Assembly (NCBI RefSeq): GCF_003353055.1
Contig: NZ_QKWJ01000040.1
Span: 1 to 62,643 of the forward strand
DNA length: 62,643 bases
Reading direction: 5' to 3'
From: Cupriavidus lacunae
Lineage (GTDB): Bacteria > Pseudomonadota > Gammaproteobacteria > Burkholderiales > Burkholderiaceae
Every line of letters starts with the position of its first letter. The stretch's first letter is position 1. Below the pieces are notes generated by a model. It was not told the DNA's origin. It searched no databases and was given only the letters and a program-made list of their open reading frames with translations. The position numbers and the translations under genes were made by a program. Shown here piece after piece: positions 16,652 through 25,972 of the stretch.

Positions 16652-16678
16652 CAGCCCCGGTCCAACCTGCCGGGGCTG
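16652..16678 (+). terminator. Hairpin after the small helical gene
   Basis: CAGCCCCGG and its exact complement form a 9-bp GC-rich stem with a 9-base loop, 10 bases after the stop. Only a short AT stretch follows, so it is a probable but not ideal terminator. Confidence 0.5.
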
Positions 16679-16754
16679 ATTGCATGCGCCGCGGTCAAGG
16701 CGCGCACGATCTCGGGCCGCGGGCAAGGCCAAGTTGAACCGGCACCAGGCCGAC

Positions 16755-16848
16755 GCCGGCTTATGCCCTGACCGAGACACGTTTGCTGCCGGCAAAGACA
16801 CAGCGCTTCATCGAGTTCCTGAAGGAGCGATTGGGCACCAAGACGTGA
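16755..16848 (+). pseudogene. C-terminal tail of a LysR-type regulator
   Basis: The plus strand reads AYALTETRLLPAKTQRFIEF then LKERLGTKT-stop. The LLPAKTQRFIEFLKERLG stretch is the usual last helix of LysR substrate-binding domains. No upstream LysR body is present, since the frame before it is unrelated and the hairpin of the previous gene is only about 75 bases away. It is a short remnant; the family call rests on about 25 residues. Confidence 0.4.
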
Positions 16849-16930
16849 GCTGGGCAAAGGCAAAGCTGTTCCCGGCCGTGATCCAGTGATTGCGCATCGA
16901 ACGCGCAATCACCTTCCGCGAAGCTCCGCC

Positions 16931-17269
16931 TCACTTGCGCCGCATTTCCACGACGGTAGGCTTGCCATCAACGTTGTCGAACGTCACGGATACCGCCTCG
17001 CCCTCTTTGAAATCCTTCAGCGATGCCCGATCCTTGACGGGGAACGCCATGGTCATCGGACCCATGCCAAGATTGGTGATCGGCCCGTGCTTGAGCGTGA
17101 CCTTGCCGGTCTGCGCATCGATCTTCCTGATCTCGGCCGCCACGGGTTGCGGTGCCTGCTGTGAGAGCGCGGGCGCCTTCATATTCATGCCATCCATCGA
17201 CCCGGCTGCGAATGCGGCCGGCGTGGTGGCGAAAGCAAGGAAGAGGGCGAGCGTCTTGATGGATGTCAT
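16931..17269 (-). CDS. cusF: Periplasmic copper/silver chaperone CusF
   Basis: This 112-residue protein has a signal peptide (residues 1-21, AFA-AG), a Met-rich leader (GSMDGMNMKAP) and a CusF OB-fold domain. The Cu(I)/Ag(I) ligands are visible in VTLKHGPITNLGMGPMTMAF (His plus two Met, with the aromatic residue at the usual place replaced or shifted). It hands metal to the CusCBA pump. It is the last gene of the operon, overlapping cusA by 4 bases, and complements a second CusF-like domain fused to CusB. Confidence 0.9.
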   Translation of the reverse strand: MTSIKTLALFLAFATTPAAFAAGSMDGMNMKAPALSQQAPQPVAAEIRKIDAQTGKVTLKHGPITNLGMGPMTMAFPVKDRASLKDFKEGEAVSVTFDNVDGKPTVVEMRRK

Positions 17270-20200
17270 TGCGGTTCCTTATGAAGTGAGGGGTGGGTGG
17301 GAACAGGTTGAGGACTGGTCTGGCGCCTGCGTATCAGCCAATACACCGCCGGCACCACGAAGAGTGAAAGCAATGGCGCGGTGAGCATGCCGCCCACCAT
17401 CGGCGCGGCAATGCGCTGCATGACCTCGGAGCCGGTGCCATGCGACCACATGATCGGCACCAGGCCGGCCAGGATCACGGCGACGGTCATTGCCTTGGGG
17501 CGCACGCGCAGCACCGCGCCTTCCTGGATGGCTTCAAGCAGCGCGGGCAGGCTGGCATCGCCCTGGTGCTCGCGCGCGGCCCATGCCTGCTTCAGGTAGA
17601 GCAGCATGATCACGCCGAATTCCGCCGCCACGCCCGCCAGCGCAATGAAGCCGACTACGCCGGCAACCGACAGGTTGTAGCCCAGCAGGTAGAGCAGCCA
17701 GAAGCCGCCGATCAGCGCCAGCGGCAGTGTGCCCATGATGAGCAGGGCCTCATCGAGACGGCCGAACACCATGTATAGCAGCACGAAGATGATCAGCAGC
17801 GTGAACGGCACCACCACCTTCAGCTTTGCGGCGGCGCGCTCCAGGTACTCGAACTGCCCCGACCAGCTCAGCGAGTAGCCGGCCGGCATCGGCACCGCTT
17901 TCGCGACGGCGGCCTGCATATCCCGGACGGCCGAGCGCAGGTCGCGCCCGCGGATGTCGACATACACCCAGCCCGACAGGCGCGCGTTTTCGCTGCGCAG
18001 CATCGGCGGTCCCTGCACCACCTGGGTGCGCGCCACGTCGGACAGCACGATCTGCTGGCCCTTGTCGGTGACGATGGGCAGGCCGCGCAGTTGCTCCACC
18101 GAGTCGCGGTAGTCGCGCGGGTAGCGGACGTTGATCGGAAAGCGCGCCAGTCCGTCGACTACCTCGCCCACATTGTCGCCGCCGATGGCCGACGACACCA
18201 CGCTCTGCACATCCGCGATGTTCAGCCCATAGCGGCCGGCCGCTACGCGATCAATGTCGATATCGACATAGCGTCCGCCGGTCAGCCGCTCGGCCAGCGC
18301 CGACGTCACCCCCGGCACCGTCCTGACGGCCTCCTCGATGCGCGTTGCCAGGCGATCGATCTCCTTCAGGTCCGCGCCCGCCACCTTGATGCCGACCGGG
18401 CTCTTGATGCCGGTGGCCAGCATGTCGATGCGGTTGCGGATCGGCGGCACCCAGATGTTGGACAGGCCCGGCACCCTGACCACGCGGTCGAGCTCTTCCA
18501 CCAGCTTGTCGGGGGTCATGCCGGCACGCCACTGGTCGCGCGGTTTGAACTGGATGGTGGTTTCGAACATCTCCAGAGGCGCCGGATCGGTCGCGGTATC
18601 GGCACGGCCGGCCTTGCCGAACACGGTCGCCACCTCGGGCACGGTCTTGATCAGGCGGTCGGTCTGTTGCAGCAGTTGCGCGGCCTTGCCGGCGGAAAGG
18701 CCGGGCAACGCCGACGGCATATAGAGCAGGTCGCCCTCGTCGAGCGGCGGCATGAATTCGGCGCCGGTATGCATCACCGGCCACGCCGTCGCGGCCAGCA
18801 GCACCGCGGCGATCGCGAGGGTGGTCTTCGGATAGGCCAGCACCCGTGCTAGCACGGGCCGATAGGCGCGGATCAGCCATCGGTTCAAGGGGTTGGACTG
18901 CTCCGAAGGAATCCTGCCGTGGATCATGTAGCCCATCAGCACCGGCACCAGCGTTACCGACAGGCCCGCCGCCGCGGCCATGGAGTAGGTCTTGGTAAAG
19001 GCCAGCGGCGAGAACAGCCGGCCCTCCTGCGCCTCCAGCGTGAAGACCGGGATAAACGACAGCGTGATGATCAGCAGCGAGAAGAACAGCGCCGGTCCGA
19101 CCTCGGAGGCGGCCCGGCCGATCACGCTCCAGCGCTCGTCCCCTCTCAGTTCCCGGCCGGGATGGTCCGCATGCCAGTGCTCCAGGTGCTTGTGCGCGTT
19201 CTCGATCATGACGACTGCGGCATCGACCATGGCGCCGATGGCAATGGCGATCCCGCCCAGCGACATGATGTTGGCGTTGATGCCCTGGTAGCGCATCACC
19301 AGGAAGGCGGCCAGCACGCCCAGCGGCAGCGAGACGATAGCCACCAGCGCGGAACGCAGGTGGAACAGGAACAGGAGGCACACCAGCGCGACGACGACGA
19401 ACTCTTCGACCAGCTTGTGTGTCAGGTTGTCCACGGCACGGTTGATCAGGGCAGAGCGGTCGTAGGTGGTGACGATCTGCACACCGGCCGGCAGGCTCTT
19501 CTGCAGCGTGGCGAGCTTTGCCTTGACCGCCTCGATGGTTTCCAGCGCGTTCTTGCCCGAGCGCATCACGATCACGCCGCCGGCAACCTCGCCCTGGCCG
19601 TCGAGCTCGGCGATGCCGCGCCGCATCTCAGGGCCAAGCTGCACGATGGCGACATCGCCGAGCCGCACCGGAATGCCGGCATCGCTGGTCGCCAGCGGGA
19701 TCTGCCGGAAATCGTCGAGCGTCTTCAGGTAGCCGCTGGCGCGGACCATATACTCTGCCTCGCCCATTTCCAGCACCGACCCGCCGGCTTCCTGGTTGGC
19801 GCCCTTGAGCGCCGCCAGCACTTTGCCCTGCGACAGGTTGTAGGCGCGCATCCGGTCCGGCATCAGCACCACCTGGTACTGCTTCACCATGCCGCCCAGC
19901 GAAGCGACCTCGGCCACATTGGGCAGTGATTTCAGCTCGAAGCGCAGGAACCAGTCCTGCAGCGCACGCAACTGGCCGAGGTCATGTCGGCCGGTCTTGT
20001 CCACCAGCGCGTACTCGTAGATCCAGCCGACGCCGGTCGCGTCCGGCCCCAGTGCCGGCCTGGCCGCGGCGGGCAGGCGGGACTGCACCTGGTTCAGGTA
20101 TTCCAGCACCCGCGAGCGTGCCCAGTACAGGTCGGTGCCATCCTCGAACAGCACGTAGACGAATGAATCGCCGAAGAAGGAGTAACCCCGTACCGTTTTG

Positions 20201-20436
20201 GCGCCGGGTACTGAAAGCATGGTGGTGGTCAGCGGATACGTGACCTGGTTCTCGACGATCTGCGGTGCCTGGCCGGGGAATGGCGTGCGGATGATCACCT
20301 GCACATCGGAAAGGTCGGGCAGGGCGTCGAGCGGCGTGTTCCGCACCGCCCACAGGCCCCATGCGGTCAGCATCACCGTGGCCAGCAGGACCAGGAAGCG
20401 GTGGCGGATCGAAGCCAGGATAAGGCGCGCGATCAT
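17266..20436 (-). CDS. cusA: Copper/silver efflux RND pump CusA
   Basis: This 1056-residue inner-membrane RND transporter of the heavy-metal (HME) class starts MIARLILASIRHRFLVLLAT. It contains TPFPGQAPQIVENQVTYPLT, then IAIGAMVDAAVVMIENAHKH in helix 4 (the CusA/SilA form with proton-relay Asp), and the second-half helices ending PLLSLFVVPAVYWLIRRR. It exports monovalent Cu or Ag from periplasm and cytoplasm through CusC. The start at 20436 is set by the 4-base overlap with cusB; the frame extends further upstream only as a shadow. Confidence 0.95.
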   Translation of the reverse strand: MIARLILASIRHRFLVLLATVMLTAWGLWAVRNTPLDALPDLSDVQVIIRTPFPGQAPQIVENQVTYPLTTTMLSVPGAKTVRGYSFFGDSFVYVLFEDGTDLYWARSRVLEYLNQVQSRLPAAARPALGPDATGVGWIYEYALVDKTGRHDLGQLRALQDWFLRFELKSLPNVAEVASLGGMVKQYQVVLMPDRMRAYNLSQGKVLAALKGANQEAGGSVLEMGEAEYMVRASGYLKTLDDFRQIPLATSDAGIPVRLGDVAIVQLGPEMRRGIAELDGQGEVAGGVIVMRSGKNALETIEAVKAKLATLQKSLPAGVQIVTTYDRSALINRAVDNLTHKLVEEFVVVALVCLLFLFHLRSALVAIVSLPLGVLAAFLVMRYQGINANIMSLGGIAIAIGAMVDAAVVMIENAHKHLEHWHADHPGRELRGDERWSVIGRAASEVGPALFFSLLIITLSFIPVFTLEAQEGRLFSPLAFTKTYSMAAAAGLSVTLVPVLMGYMIHGRIPSEQSNPLNRWLIRAYRPVLARVLAYPKTTLAIAAVLLAATAWPVMHTGAEFMPPLDEGDLLYMPSALPGLSAGKAAQLLQQTDRLIKTVPEVATVFGKAGRADTATDPAPLEMFETTIQFKPRDQWRAGMTPDKLVEELDRVVRVPGLSNIWVPPIRNRIDMLATGIKSPVGIKVAGADLKEIDRLATRIEEAVRTVPGVTSALAERLTGGRYVDIDIDRVAAGRYGLNIADVQSVVSSAIGGDNVGEVVDGLARFPINVRYPRDYRDSVEQLRGLPIVTDKGQQIVLSDVARTQVVQGPPMLRSENARLSGWVYVDIRGRDLRSAVRDMQAAVAKAVPMPAGYSLSWSGQFEYLERAAAKLKVVVPFTLLIIFVLLYMVFGRLDEALLIMGTLPLALIGGFWLLYLLGYNLSVAGVVGFIALAGVAAEFGVIMLLYLKQAWAAREHQGDASLPALLEAIQEGAVLRVRPKAMTVAVILAGLVPIMWSHGTGSEVMQRIAAPMVGGMLTAPLLSLFVVPAVYWLIRRRQTSPQPVPTHPSLHKEPQ

Positions 20437-21977
20437 GGCCTGGCTCCCTGGGCATTGCCGGCGGGCTCGACCGACGACAGCGTGGCCGCGCCATCGCGGT
20501 CCAGGTGAAAGCGGAAACGGATGCGGTCGCCAGGCTTCAGTCCCTTTGGCAGGCCTGTTGGCGGTGCGGCGAAGTCCATGGTCATCGCGCCCCACTGTGC
20601 AGACGGGATGGGGCCGTGCGAGATGGTCAGGCTCTCGCTGCCGTTGACGGCTTCGATGCGGCCCGTGCCCTCATGCTCGGCGGCCGGCGCGGCGGGTGCA
20701 GACGCTGCGGGCGTGGCCGTCATCCGTTCCACGCTGCCACGCAGGCTGGCTTCCGAGTCGATCAGGAACTGCCCGGACGTGACCACCTTCTGTCCCGGTG
20801 CCAGCCCGTCCAGCACCTCGACCATGCCATCGGCCTCGCGGCCAGTCTTGATCTCGGTCGCAACGAACCCTGCCTGGCCGGCATCGACCATGACGAGATT
20901 GCGCTGACCCGTGCGGATGACCGACTCCGACGGGATCAGCAACGCTTCCTGCTGCGGGCTACTGTCGAAGCTGACCGTGACAAACATGCCCGGCAACAGG
21001 CGCCTGCCCGGGTTGGGCAGGACGATGCGGACCTTGATGGTGCGTGTCGCCGCGTTGACGTCGGGAAGGATGGCGTCGACCTTGCCGGCAATGGGGGCGG
21101 GCGCGCCGCTCTGCAGTACCGTGGCCGCCATGCCGGGCCGGATGGTGCCGGCCTGGCCCTCCGGTACTTCGGCAATTACCCAGACCTGGCTCAGATCGGC
21201 CAGGCGGAAGAGCGTCATGCCCGGCGACACGGTCATACCGTCGCGCACCGCGACCTCGGTCACGAGGCCATCGAGCGGGCTTGCAATGGCAACACCGGGC
21301 TGCAGCTTGCCGGATTTCTCGATCTCCCCGACCTGGCCTGGCGTCATGCCCGCCTGCAGCATGCGCGCCCTGGCGGCACCGCGCAGATCGCCCAGATGCT
21401 CGCTTCCTGCCATGCGCGACACGGCGAGGTATTCCTCTTGCGCCGCAACCCAGTCGGGCGAATACAGGGTGACCAGCGCCTGGCCGCGCCTGACCGGATC
21501 AAGCGTTGCCCTGACCCCAACGTGCTGCACATATGCGTTGGTGCGCGCCTGGATGACCTGCACGCTGCGCTCGTCGATGGCGACATTGCCTGGCGCCTGC
21601 AGCATCGCGGCCAGCCGTCCAGGCTTAGTCTCGGCCGTGCGAATGCCGAGGTTCTGCGCGACACGGCTGTCGACGGTGACGCCGCTCCCGCTGCCATCGC
21701 CGTCCGCATAGACCGGCACCAGTTGCATGTCCATGAAGGGCGACTTGCCGGGCTTGTCGAAGCGCTGGCCCGGCACCATGGGATCGTGCCAGTAGAGGAT
21801 CTTCTTGCCGGTCTTGGGATCGATGTCGCCGGCCTTGAGCAAGGTGGATTGCGCGGCAGGCGTGCTCGACGGCTGCGCAGTTTGCGTGCCGCGTGCAACC
21901 CCGAAGCGGTAAGCGCCGTAGAGGGCGAGGCAGACGACGACCAGCCCGGCCGCTGCTGCAATGGCGTGCTTCTTCAT
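20433..21977 (-). CDS. cusB: CusB periplasmic adaptor with fused CusF-like domain
   Basis: This 514-residue membrane-fusion protein has an N-terminal helix (residues 5-26), a heavy-metal-binding domain (residues 61-91: YWHDPMVPGQRFDKPGKSPF, MDMQLVPVY), a lipoyl/hairpin region and the beta-barrel domains typical of CusB. The C-terminus, from about residue 430, adds a CusF-like module (GRIEAVNGSESLTISHGPIP then GAMTMDFAAP) carrying His and Met ligands. The chaperone is thus tethered to the adaptor. It overlaps cusC and cusA by 4 bases each. Confidence 0.93.
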   Translation of the reverse strand: MKKHAIAAAAGLVVVCLALYGAYRFGVARGTQTAQPSSTPAAQSTLLKAGDIDPKTGKKILYWHDPMVPGQRFDKPGKSPFMDMQLVPVYADGDGSGSGVTVDSRVAQNLGIRTAETKPGRLAAMLQAPGNVAIDERSVQVIQARTNAYVQHVGVRATLDPVRRGQALVTLYSPDWVAAQEEYLAVSRMAGSEHLGDLRGAARARMLQAGMTPGQVGEIEKSGKLQPGVAIASPLDGLVTEVAVRDGMTVSPGMTLFRLADLSQVWVIAEVPEGQAGTIRPGMAATVLQSGAPAPIAGKVDAILPDVNAATRTIKVRIVLPNPGRRLLPGMFVTVSFDSSPQQEALLIPSESVIRTGQRNLVMVDAGQAGFVATEIKTGREADGMVEVLDGLAPGQKVVTSGQFLIDSEASLRGSVERMTATPAASAPAAPAAEHEGTGRIEAVNGSESLTISHGPIPSAQWGAMTMDFAAPPTGLPKGLKPGDRIRFRFHLDRDGAATLSSVEPAGNAQGARP

Positions 21978-23275
21978 TTGGCCTCCTTCACGGCGGCTTC
22001 GGTCTGGGCGGTGGGAAGCGGAACCAGGTAATTCAGGTCCGCCCAGAGCTTCGCGGTCTTTGCCTCAAGCAGCAGGCGATCCATGGCCGTGTCGATGGCG
22101 CGATGGTTGGCTTCGGCGACGGCCAGCAATGAGCCAGTGTTGGCGCGGTATGCCGTCAGCGCCGCGTCCGCCTGCTCCCTGGCGAGCGGCAAGGTCTTGT
22201 CGTCGTAGCGCCGCAGCCGGTCAAGGTTGCGCTGCAGCTCGGCCAGCCTGGCGCCGACCATGGCCTGGGTGTTGCGGCGGACCACTTCCAGCCTGGCCCG
22301 CGCGTCGTTGGCCTGCGCCAGCCGCGCGCTGATTTCGCGGTCCTGGCGGTTGCCCCGGTCCCACGGCAGCGGGAAGCTGACATTGAGCGAGCCCATATTC
22401 GAGTAGGCCGAGCCGCGCTGGCTGTACATCAGCTCGACGGTCACGTCCGGCTTGCGGGCTTCTGTTGCCACCTGGATCTCCGATTCGGCCAGTGCAACGT
22501 CGCGCTGCGCAGCCGACAGTTCGGGGACGGCATCGAACTCTCCCCTTGCCAACTGCCGGGCGCCTTGCGGCACTTCAAGCGGTGGCCGCGCCGATAGCGG
22601 GCGCCCGGCCGCGGCGCCGACCCAGCGCTCCAGGTTCAGCATGGCGCTCGCCAGTGCGGCGCGGTTCTCGTCCTCGCGGTCGTGCAGCTTCTGTATTTCC
22701 AGCGACATCGCCAGCACGTCAGCACGCGAGCCGCGTCCGCTGCGATAGGCCGCGGTGGCGGCCTGCAGCGCCAGTTCAAGCGGATGGCTGTGGTGGCCGA
22801 GCAGCACGCCGGCCTGTTCCGCATACCACCGGTCGAGCCAGGCATTGACCGCATTGCGCTGCACGCCTGCCAGGCCCACCGCGCGCTGCGCGTCGGCGGC
22901 GGCGGCTTCGGCTTCGAAGCGCGCGGCCCTGGCGCGGCGCTTGTCCGCGCGCGTGAACTCCTGCATCACGGAGATCGAGCGCATGGTCATGGAATCCCGG
23001 CTCAGCGAAAATTGGTCCGGGCCGTTGACCGGTACGTTGTTGATGCCGAGCTTGAGTACGGGGTCCGGCAGACGGCCGGCGGCGACCGCCATTTGCCCGG
23101 CGGCCTCCACAGCGCCGCGCGACGATTCGGCATCGCCGGCATAGGCACTGGCGATTGCGACGGTTTCCTCGAGGGAAAGGGAAGGGGCGGATTGCCCGGG
23201 CGCGCCTTGCGGCGCCGCCAGGCCGACCGCGGGCGCGCTGAGCAGCGCCACGGTCAGGTGACGTAGAAAAAACAT
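21974..23275 (-). CDS. cusC: Outer-membrane efflux channel CusC
   Basis: This 433-residue TolC-family protein has a signal peptide (MFFLRHLTVALLSAPAVGLA) and two OEP repeats with long helical segments and alternating Ala/Gln/Leu pattern (YSQRGSAYSNMGSLNVSFPL marks the beta-strand region). No lipobox cysteine is evident, unlike E. coli CusC. It forms the exit duct of the pump. Translation is probably coupled to cusB by a 4-base overlap. Confidence 0.9.
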   Translation of the reverse strand: MFFLRHLTVALLSAPAVGLAAPQGAPGQSAPSLSLEETVAIASAYAGDAESSRGAVEAAGQMAVAAGRLPDPVLKLGINNVPVNGPDQFSLSRDSMTMRSISVMQEFTRADKRRARAARFEAEAAAADAQRAVGLAGVQRNAVNAWLDRWYAEQAGVLLGHHSHPLELALQAATAAYRSGRGSRADVLAMSLEIQKLHDREDENRAALASAMLNLERWVGAAAGRPLSARPPLEVPQGARQLARGEFDAVPELSAAQRDVALAESEIQVATEARKPDVTVELMYSQRGSAYSNMGSLNVSFPLPWDRGNRQDREISARLAQANDARARLEVVRRNTQAMVGARLAELQRNLDRLRRYDDKTLPLAREQADAALTAYRANTGSLLAVAEANHRAIDTAMDRLLLEAKTAKLWADLNYLVPLPTAQTEAAVKEAK

Positions 23276-23344
23276 AAAGCCTCCAGGAACGACGACTGCT
23301 GCCCGCGTGGAAGCGGGCAGGACGAGATCACGTCGGACCGGAGG

Positions 23345-23791
23345 CTAGGTCTGGAAACTGCAGTGAAGGATGTTGAGCGGTGGCGGGCCGCGCGGCTCTA
23401 CTTGGGGGCGCAGCGCAACGCGAACCTCTGCCATGGCCACGCGCGTTGGCTCGATGACGCGCATCAGCACCGGCATGAAGGCCGGAAGCTGCGGCGAAGC
23501 ATGGTCGGCGTGCCTGGAATCGGCCTGGCAATGTGCGAGGCAAAGCCCGCTCTGGTCGACACCCTTCTCGCCGTCGCTGGCTGCCATATCGGCACAGGAC
23601 TCGGTCATCGCCGCCATCGTGTCGCCGTGCTCCATCTGGTAGCGGCTGCCGGTACAGGCGTACGCCGCCGCTGCCAGTTGAGCTGCCAGGAAGACAACGA
23701 GGAGAAGGCCGGTGAACCATGGCCGGCGATGCGATTTACCCACGAGAGCGGTGCCTGTTTTGGCGAGCAATATAGCAGTGTTCAGCGCCAC
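23345..23791 (-). CDS. Cys/His-containing membrane-anchored protein heading the cus operon
   Basis: This is a 148-residue frame opening with GTG. It has a hydrophobic segment (WFTGLLLVVFLAAQLAAAAY), a Met/Cys/His-containing periplasmic part (CTGSRYQMEHGDTMAAMTES, then CLAHCQADSRHADHASP) and a C-terminal ILHCSFQT. DUF2946-like proteins with a conserved CxxHC and a LxCSFQ ending often precede copper or cobalt RND operons. Its ligand-rich loop suggests metal sensing or binding, but this is inference. It lies 69 bases upstream of cusC on the same strand. The start codon is uncertain. Confidence 0.65.
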   Translation of the reverse strand: MALNTAILLAKTGTALVGKSHRRPWFTGLLLVVFLAAQLAAAAYACTGSRYQMEHGDTMAAMTESCADMAASDGEKGVDQSGLCLAHCQADSRHADHASPQLPAFMPVLMRVIEPTRVAMAEVRVALRPQVEPRGPPPLNILHCSFQT

Positions 23792-24225
23792 CAGGCAGCT
23801 TCACCACTGCGGCAGCTCGTCGCACGGTTGGGCGACGCAGCGGGGGGGCAGCCAGCTCCCGCAAGATTCTCTTCTCTGTCGATGCCCGGTCGACGGCCCA
23901 GCTGCCGTTTCCAGCCTGCAACGATGTTTCGCCGGTTGACCGGACCGTCCGACCTGCCGAGTTAAGCCTGCCTTACATCTGTTATGCACTGCACCATTTC
24001 TACGTAAGCACATGTAAGTTAGATGCTTCATGAGGCACTTTTGTTGTCATGTCTTCAATACTTTTTGGGTTTGTACCTAGGGATTAAATTAGAGGAAACG
24101 CTCTAGGATTCGGACTCGGATGGTGCGCTGCAGGATTGGCGGCGCCGCCAGTCCGGAAACCCTGACCTTGGCGGATTGCCAGCACTGCTGCGCCAATCCG
24201 TGCGATCAATCCAAAGGAGATACGC
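23792..24225. other. Divergent promoter region, cus operon and phaP
   Basis: About 430 bases. The middle (about 24000-24110) is AT-rich. CTTACAT at 23972-23978 faces ATGTAAG at 24012-24018, and CGTAAG lies between them, so several TTACA/TGTAA half-sites are present, but spacing is wide. No copper-responsive regulator gene is in the window. A frame at 24120-24311 overlaps the phaP start and is not credible. Confidence 0.5.
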
Positions 24226-24783
24226 ATGTCACCTTTTACGCCCGATCAATTTGCTGCAGTGCAGAAGTCGAACCTGAATCACCTGTTCGCGCTGACGAAC
24301 ATGGCCTTTGACGGCTTCCAGAAGTTGACCGAGCTGAACCTGCAGGCAGCCAGGACGACGCTTGCCGAAGGCCAGGAAAATGTCCAGGCCGTGCTGGCCG
24401 GCAAGGACCTGCGCGAAGTGTTCGCCGTGCAGAGCAATCTGGGCCAGCCTGCCGCGGAGAAGGCCGTTGCCTATGCGCGCAATGTGTACGAGATCGCGTC
24501 GAACACGCAGGCGGAACTGTCCCGGGCAGTCGAGGCCCAGTACGAACAGCACAACCGCAATGTGCAGTCCTTCGTTGACACCTTCGTGAAGAACGCGCCG
24601 GCCGGGTCGGAAGCGCTGACCGCGCTGCTGCAATCCAGCGTGGCCGCTGCCAGCAGCACCTATCAGTCCCTCCAGAGCGTGGCAAAGCAGACGGCTGAAG
24701 TTGCCAAGACCAACTTTGCCACGACAGCTGCTGCCGCCAACGGCGCGGCACAGCAGGCAGCGCCCCGCGCTTCCAAGCAGTAA
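24226..24783 (+). CDS. phaP: Phasin (PHA granule-associated protein)
   Basis: This 185-residue amphipathic phasin coats polyhydroxybutyrate granules and controls their size. The phasin_2 pattern is clear: MSPFTPDQFAAVQKSNLNHL, FDGFQKLTELNLQAAR, QPAAEKAVAYARNVYEIASN and QSFVDTFVKNAPAGSE, with an Ala-rich tail ending APRASKQ. AAAGGAGAT precedes the ATG. It lies 268 bases before phaB in the same orientation. No phaC or phaA is in the window, so it may be one of several phasin genes. Confidence 0.95.
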   Translation: MSPFTPDQFAAVQKSNLNHLFALTNMAFDGFQKLTELNLQAARTTLAEGQENVQAVLAGKDLREVFAVQSNLGQPAAEKAVAYARNVYEIASNTQAELSRAVEAQYEQHNRNVQSFVDTFVKNAPAGSEALTALLQSSVAAASSTYQSLQSVAKQTAEVAKTNFATTAAAANGAAQQAAPRASKQ

Positions 24784-24916
24784 CGGCGTACCGCTGGCAA
24801 AGCAGGCCATGCCAGCGCGCTGAACAGAAATCGCGGGCTTTTTGCAGGCCAGGGACGTCAGGTCCCCTGGCTTGCCGCGCCGCGACGCCAACCTTCCCGA
24901 AGAAATCTGCAAAGCT

Positions 24917-24935
24917 GGACCGGATTTTCCGGTCC
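24917..24935 (+). terminator. Hairpin between phaP and phaB
   Basis: GGACCGGA-TTT-TCCGGTCC is a perfect 8-bp stem. A CTTTTTT run follows about 13 bases later, further away than in a standard terminator. It could attenuate transcription between phaP and phaB. Confidence 0.45.
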
Positions 24936-25051
24936 GGCTGGCCCGCGCTTTTTTCGCGCCAGGGCAACGGGAAATTGCCAGTAACAATCGGGGAAAAGCC
25001 CTTTCCGGCAAGGCAGGGGCTTTTCAACCTTTCGACAAAGAAATACGCAGC

Positions 25052-25795
25052 ATGACGAAGAGAATCGCTCTAGTAACAGGTGGCATGGGTGGACTGGGAG
25101 AAGCCATCAGCATCAGATTGCACGACGCTGGCTATGCCGTGGTCGTGACGCATTCGCCGGGCAATGCCAACGCGCAGGACTGGCTTGCCGCGATGGCCGC
25201 CACCGGCCGCGAGATGCGCGCCTACGAGGTCGACGTATCCGACTACGACGCCTGCCAGGCATGCGCCGCGCAGATCCTGGCTGACGTGGGCCGCGTGGAT
25301 ATCCTGGTGAACAACGCCGGCATTACCCGCGACATGGCCTTCAAGAAGATGGACAAGCCGAACTGGGATGCCGTGATGCGGACCAATCTGGATTCGGTAT
25401 TCAACCTCACCAAGCCGCTTTGCGAAGGCATGGTCGAGCGCGGCTGGGGACGCATCATCAACATCTCGTCGGTCAACGGCTCCAAGGGCGCTTTCGGCCA
25501 GACCAACTACGCTGCCGCCAAGGCCGGGATGCACGGCTTCAGCAAGTCGCTCGCGCTGGAAGTGGCAAGAAAGGGCGTGACGGTCAACACGGTCTCGCCG
25601 GGCTACCTTGCCACCAAGATGGTCAATGCCGTGCCCAAGGAAGTCATGGAGACCAAGATCCTGCCGCAGATTCCGGTCGGCCGCGTCGGCAAGCCGGAAG
25701 AAGTCGCGGCGTTGATTGCCTACCTGTGCTCGGAGGAAGCGGCCTATGTGACCGGGTCCAATATCGCCATTAACGGCGGGCAGCACATGCAGTAA
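25052..25795 (+). CDS. phaB: Acetoacetyl-CoA reductase
   Basis: This 247-residue short-chain dehydrogenase reduces acetoacetyl-CoA to (R)-3-hydroxybutyryl-CoA with NADPH, supplying the PHB monomer. It shows TGGMGGLG at 9-16 (cofactor), NNAG at 87-90, catalytic Ser140, Tyr153 and Lys157 (ISSVNGSKGAFGQTNYAAAK), and the PhaB-type ending NGGQHMQ. The ATG at 25052 starts MTKRIALVTGG; the frame upstream to 24842 is non-coding. An inverted repeat follows the stop. Confidence 0.95.
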   Translation: MTKRIALVTGGMGGLGEAISIRLHDAGYAVVVTHSPGNANAQDWLAAMAATGREMRAYEVDVSDYDACQACAAQILADVGRVDILVNNAGITRDMAFKKMDKPNWDAVMRTNLDSVFNLTKPLCEGMVERGWGRIINISSVNGSKGAFGQTNYAAAKAGMHGFSKSLALEVARKGVTVNTVSPGYLATKMVNAVPKEVMETKILPQIPVGRVGKPEEVAALIAYLCSEEAAYVTGSNIAINGGQHMQ

Positions 25796-25812
25796 GGCTG
25801 GTCGGCATCGTT

Positions 25813-25850
25813 CTCGCCGCTTCGGCGAAGCTGTTCCCCGAAGCGGCGAG
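25813..25850 (+). terminator. Stable hairpin after phaB
   Basis: Arms of 13 bases (CTCGCCGCTTCGG and complement) enclose a 12-base loop, starting 17 bases after the phaB stop. No T-run follows, so it may terminate poorly or protect the mRNA 3' end. Confidence 0.5.
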
Positions 25851-25972
25851 GCGCAAGTGCCGGGCCGGTGCCATCGCGGCGTCCCTGCCGGGAGACGGAT
25901 TCTTGTCCATACTGGATTTTGACTGGCGGACAGTCTCATTCCGCCGGGAACAACCGTGTATGGAGGGGTACC

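Noticed and set aside
20505..22031. 508-codon open frame antisense to cusB
   Set aside because: A GC-driven shadow of the cusB codon bias; composition rich in Arg/His/Gly without any motif.
23972..24018. TTACA/TGTAA half-sites as a copper-regulator box
   Set aside because: Arms are 33 bases apart and the short motif is expected by chance in this AT-rich stretch; no regulator gene is nearby.
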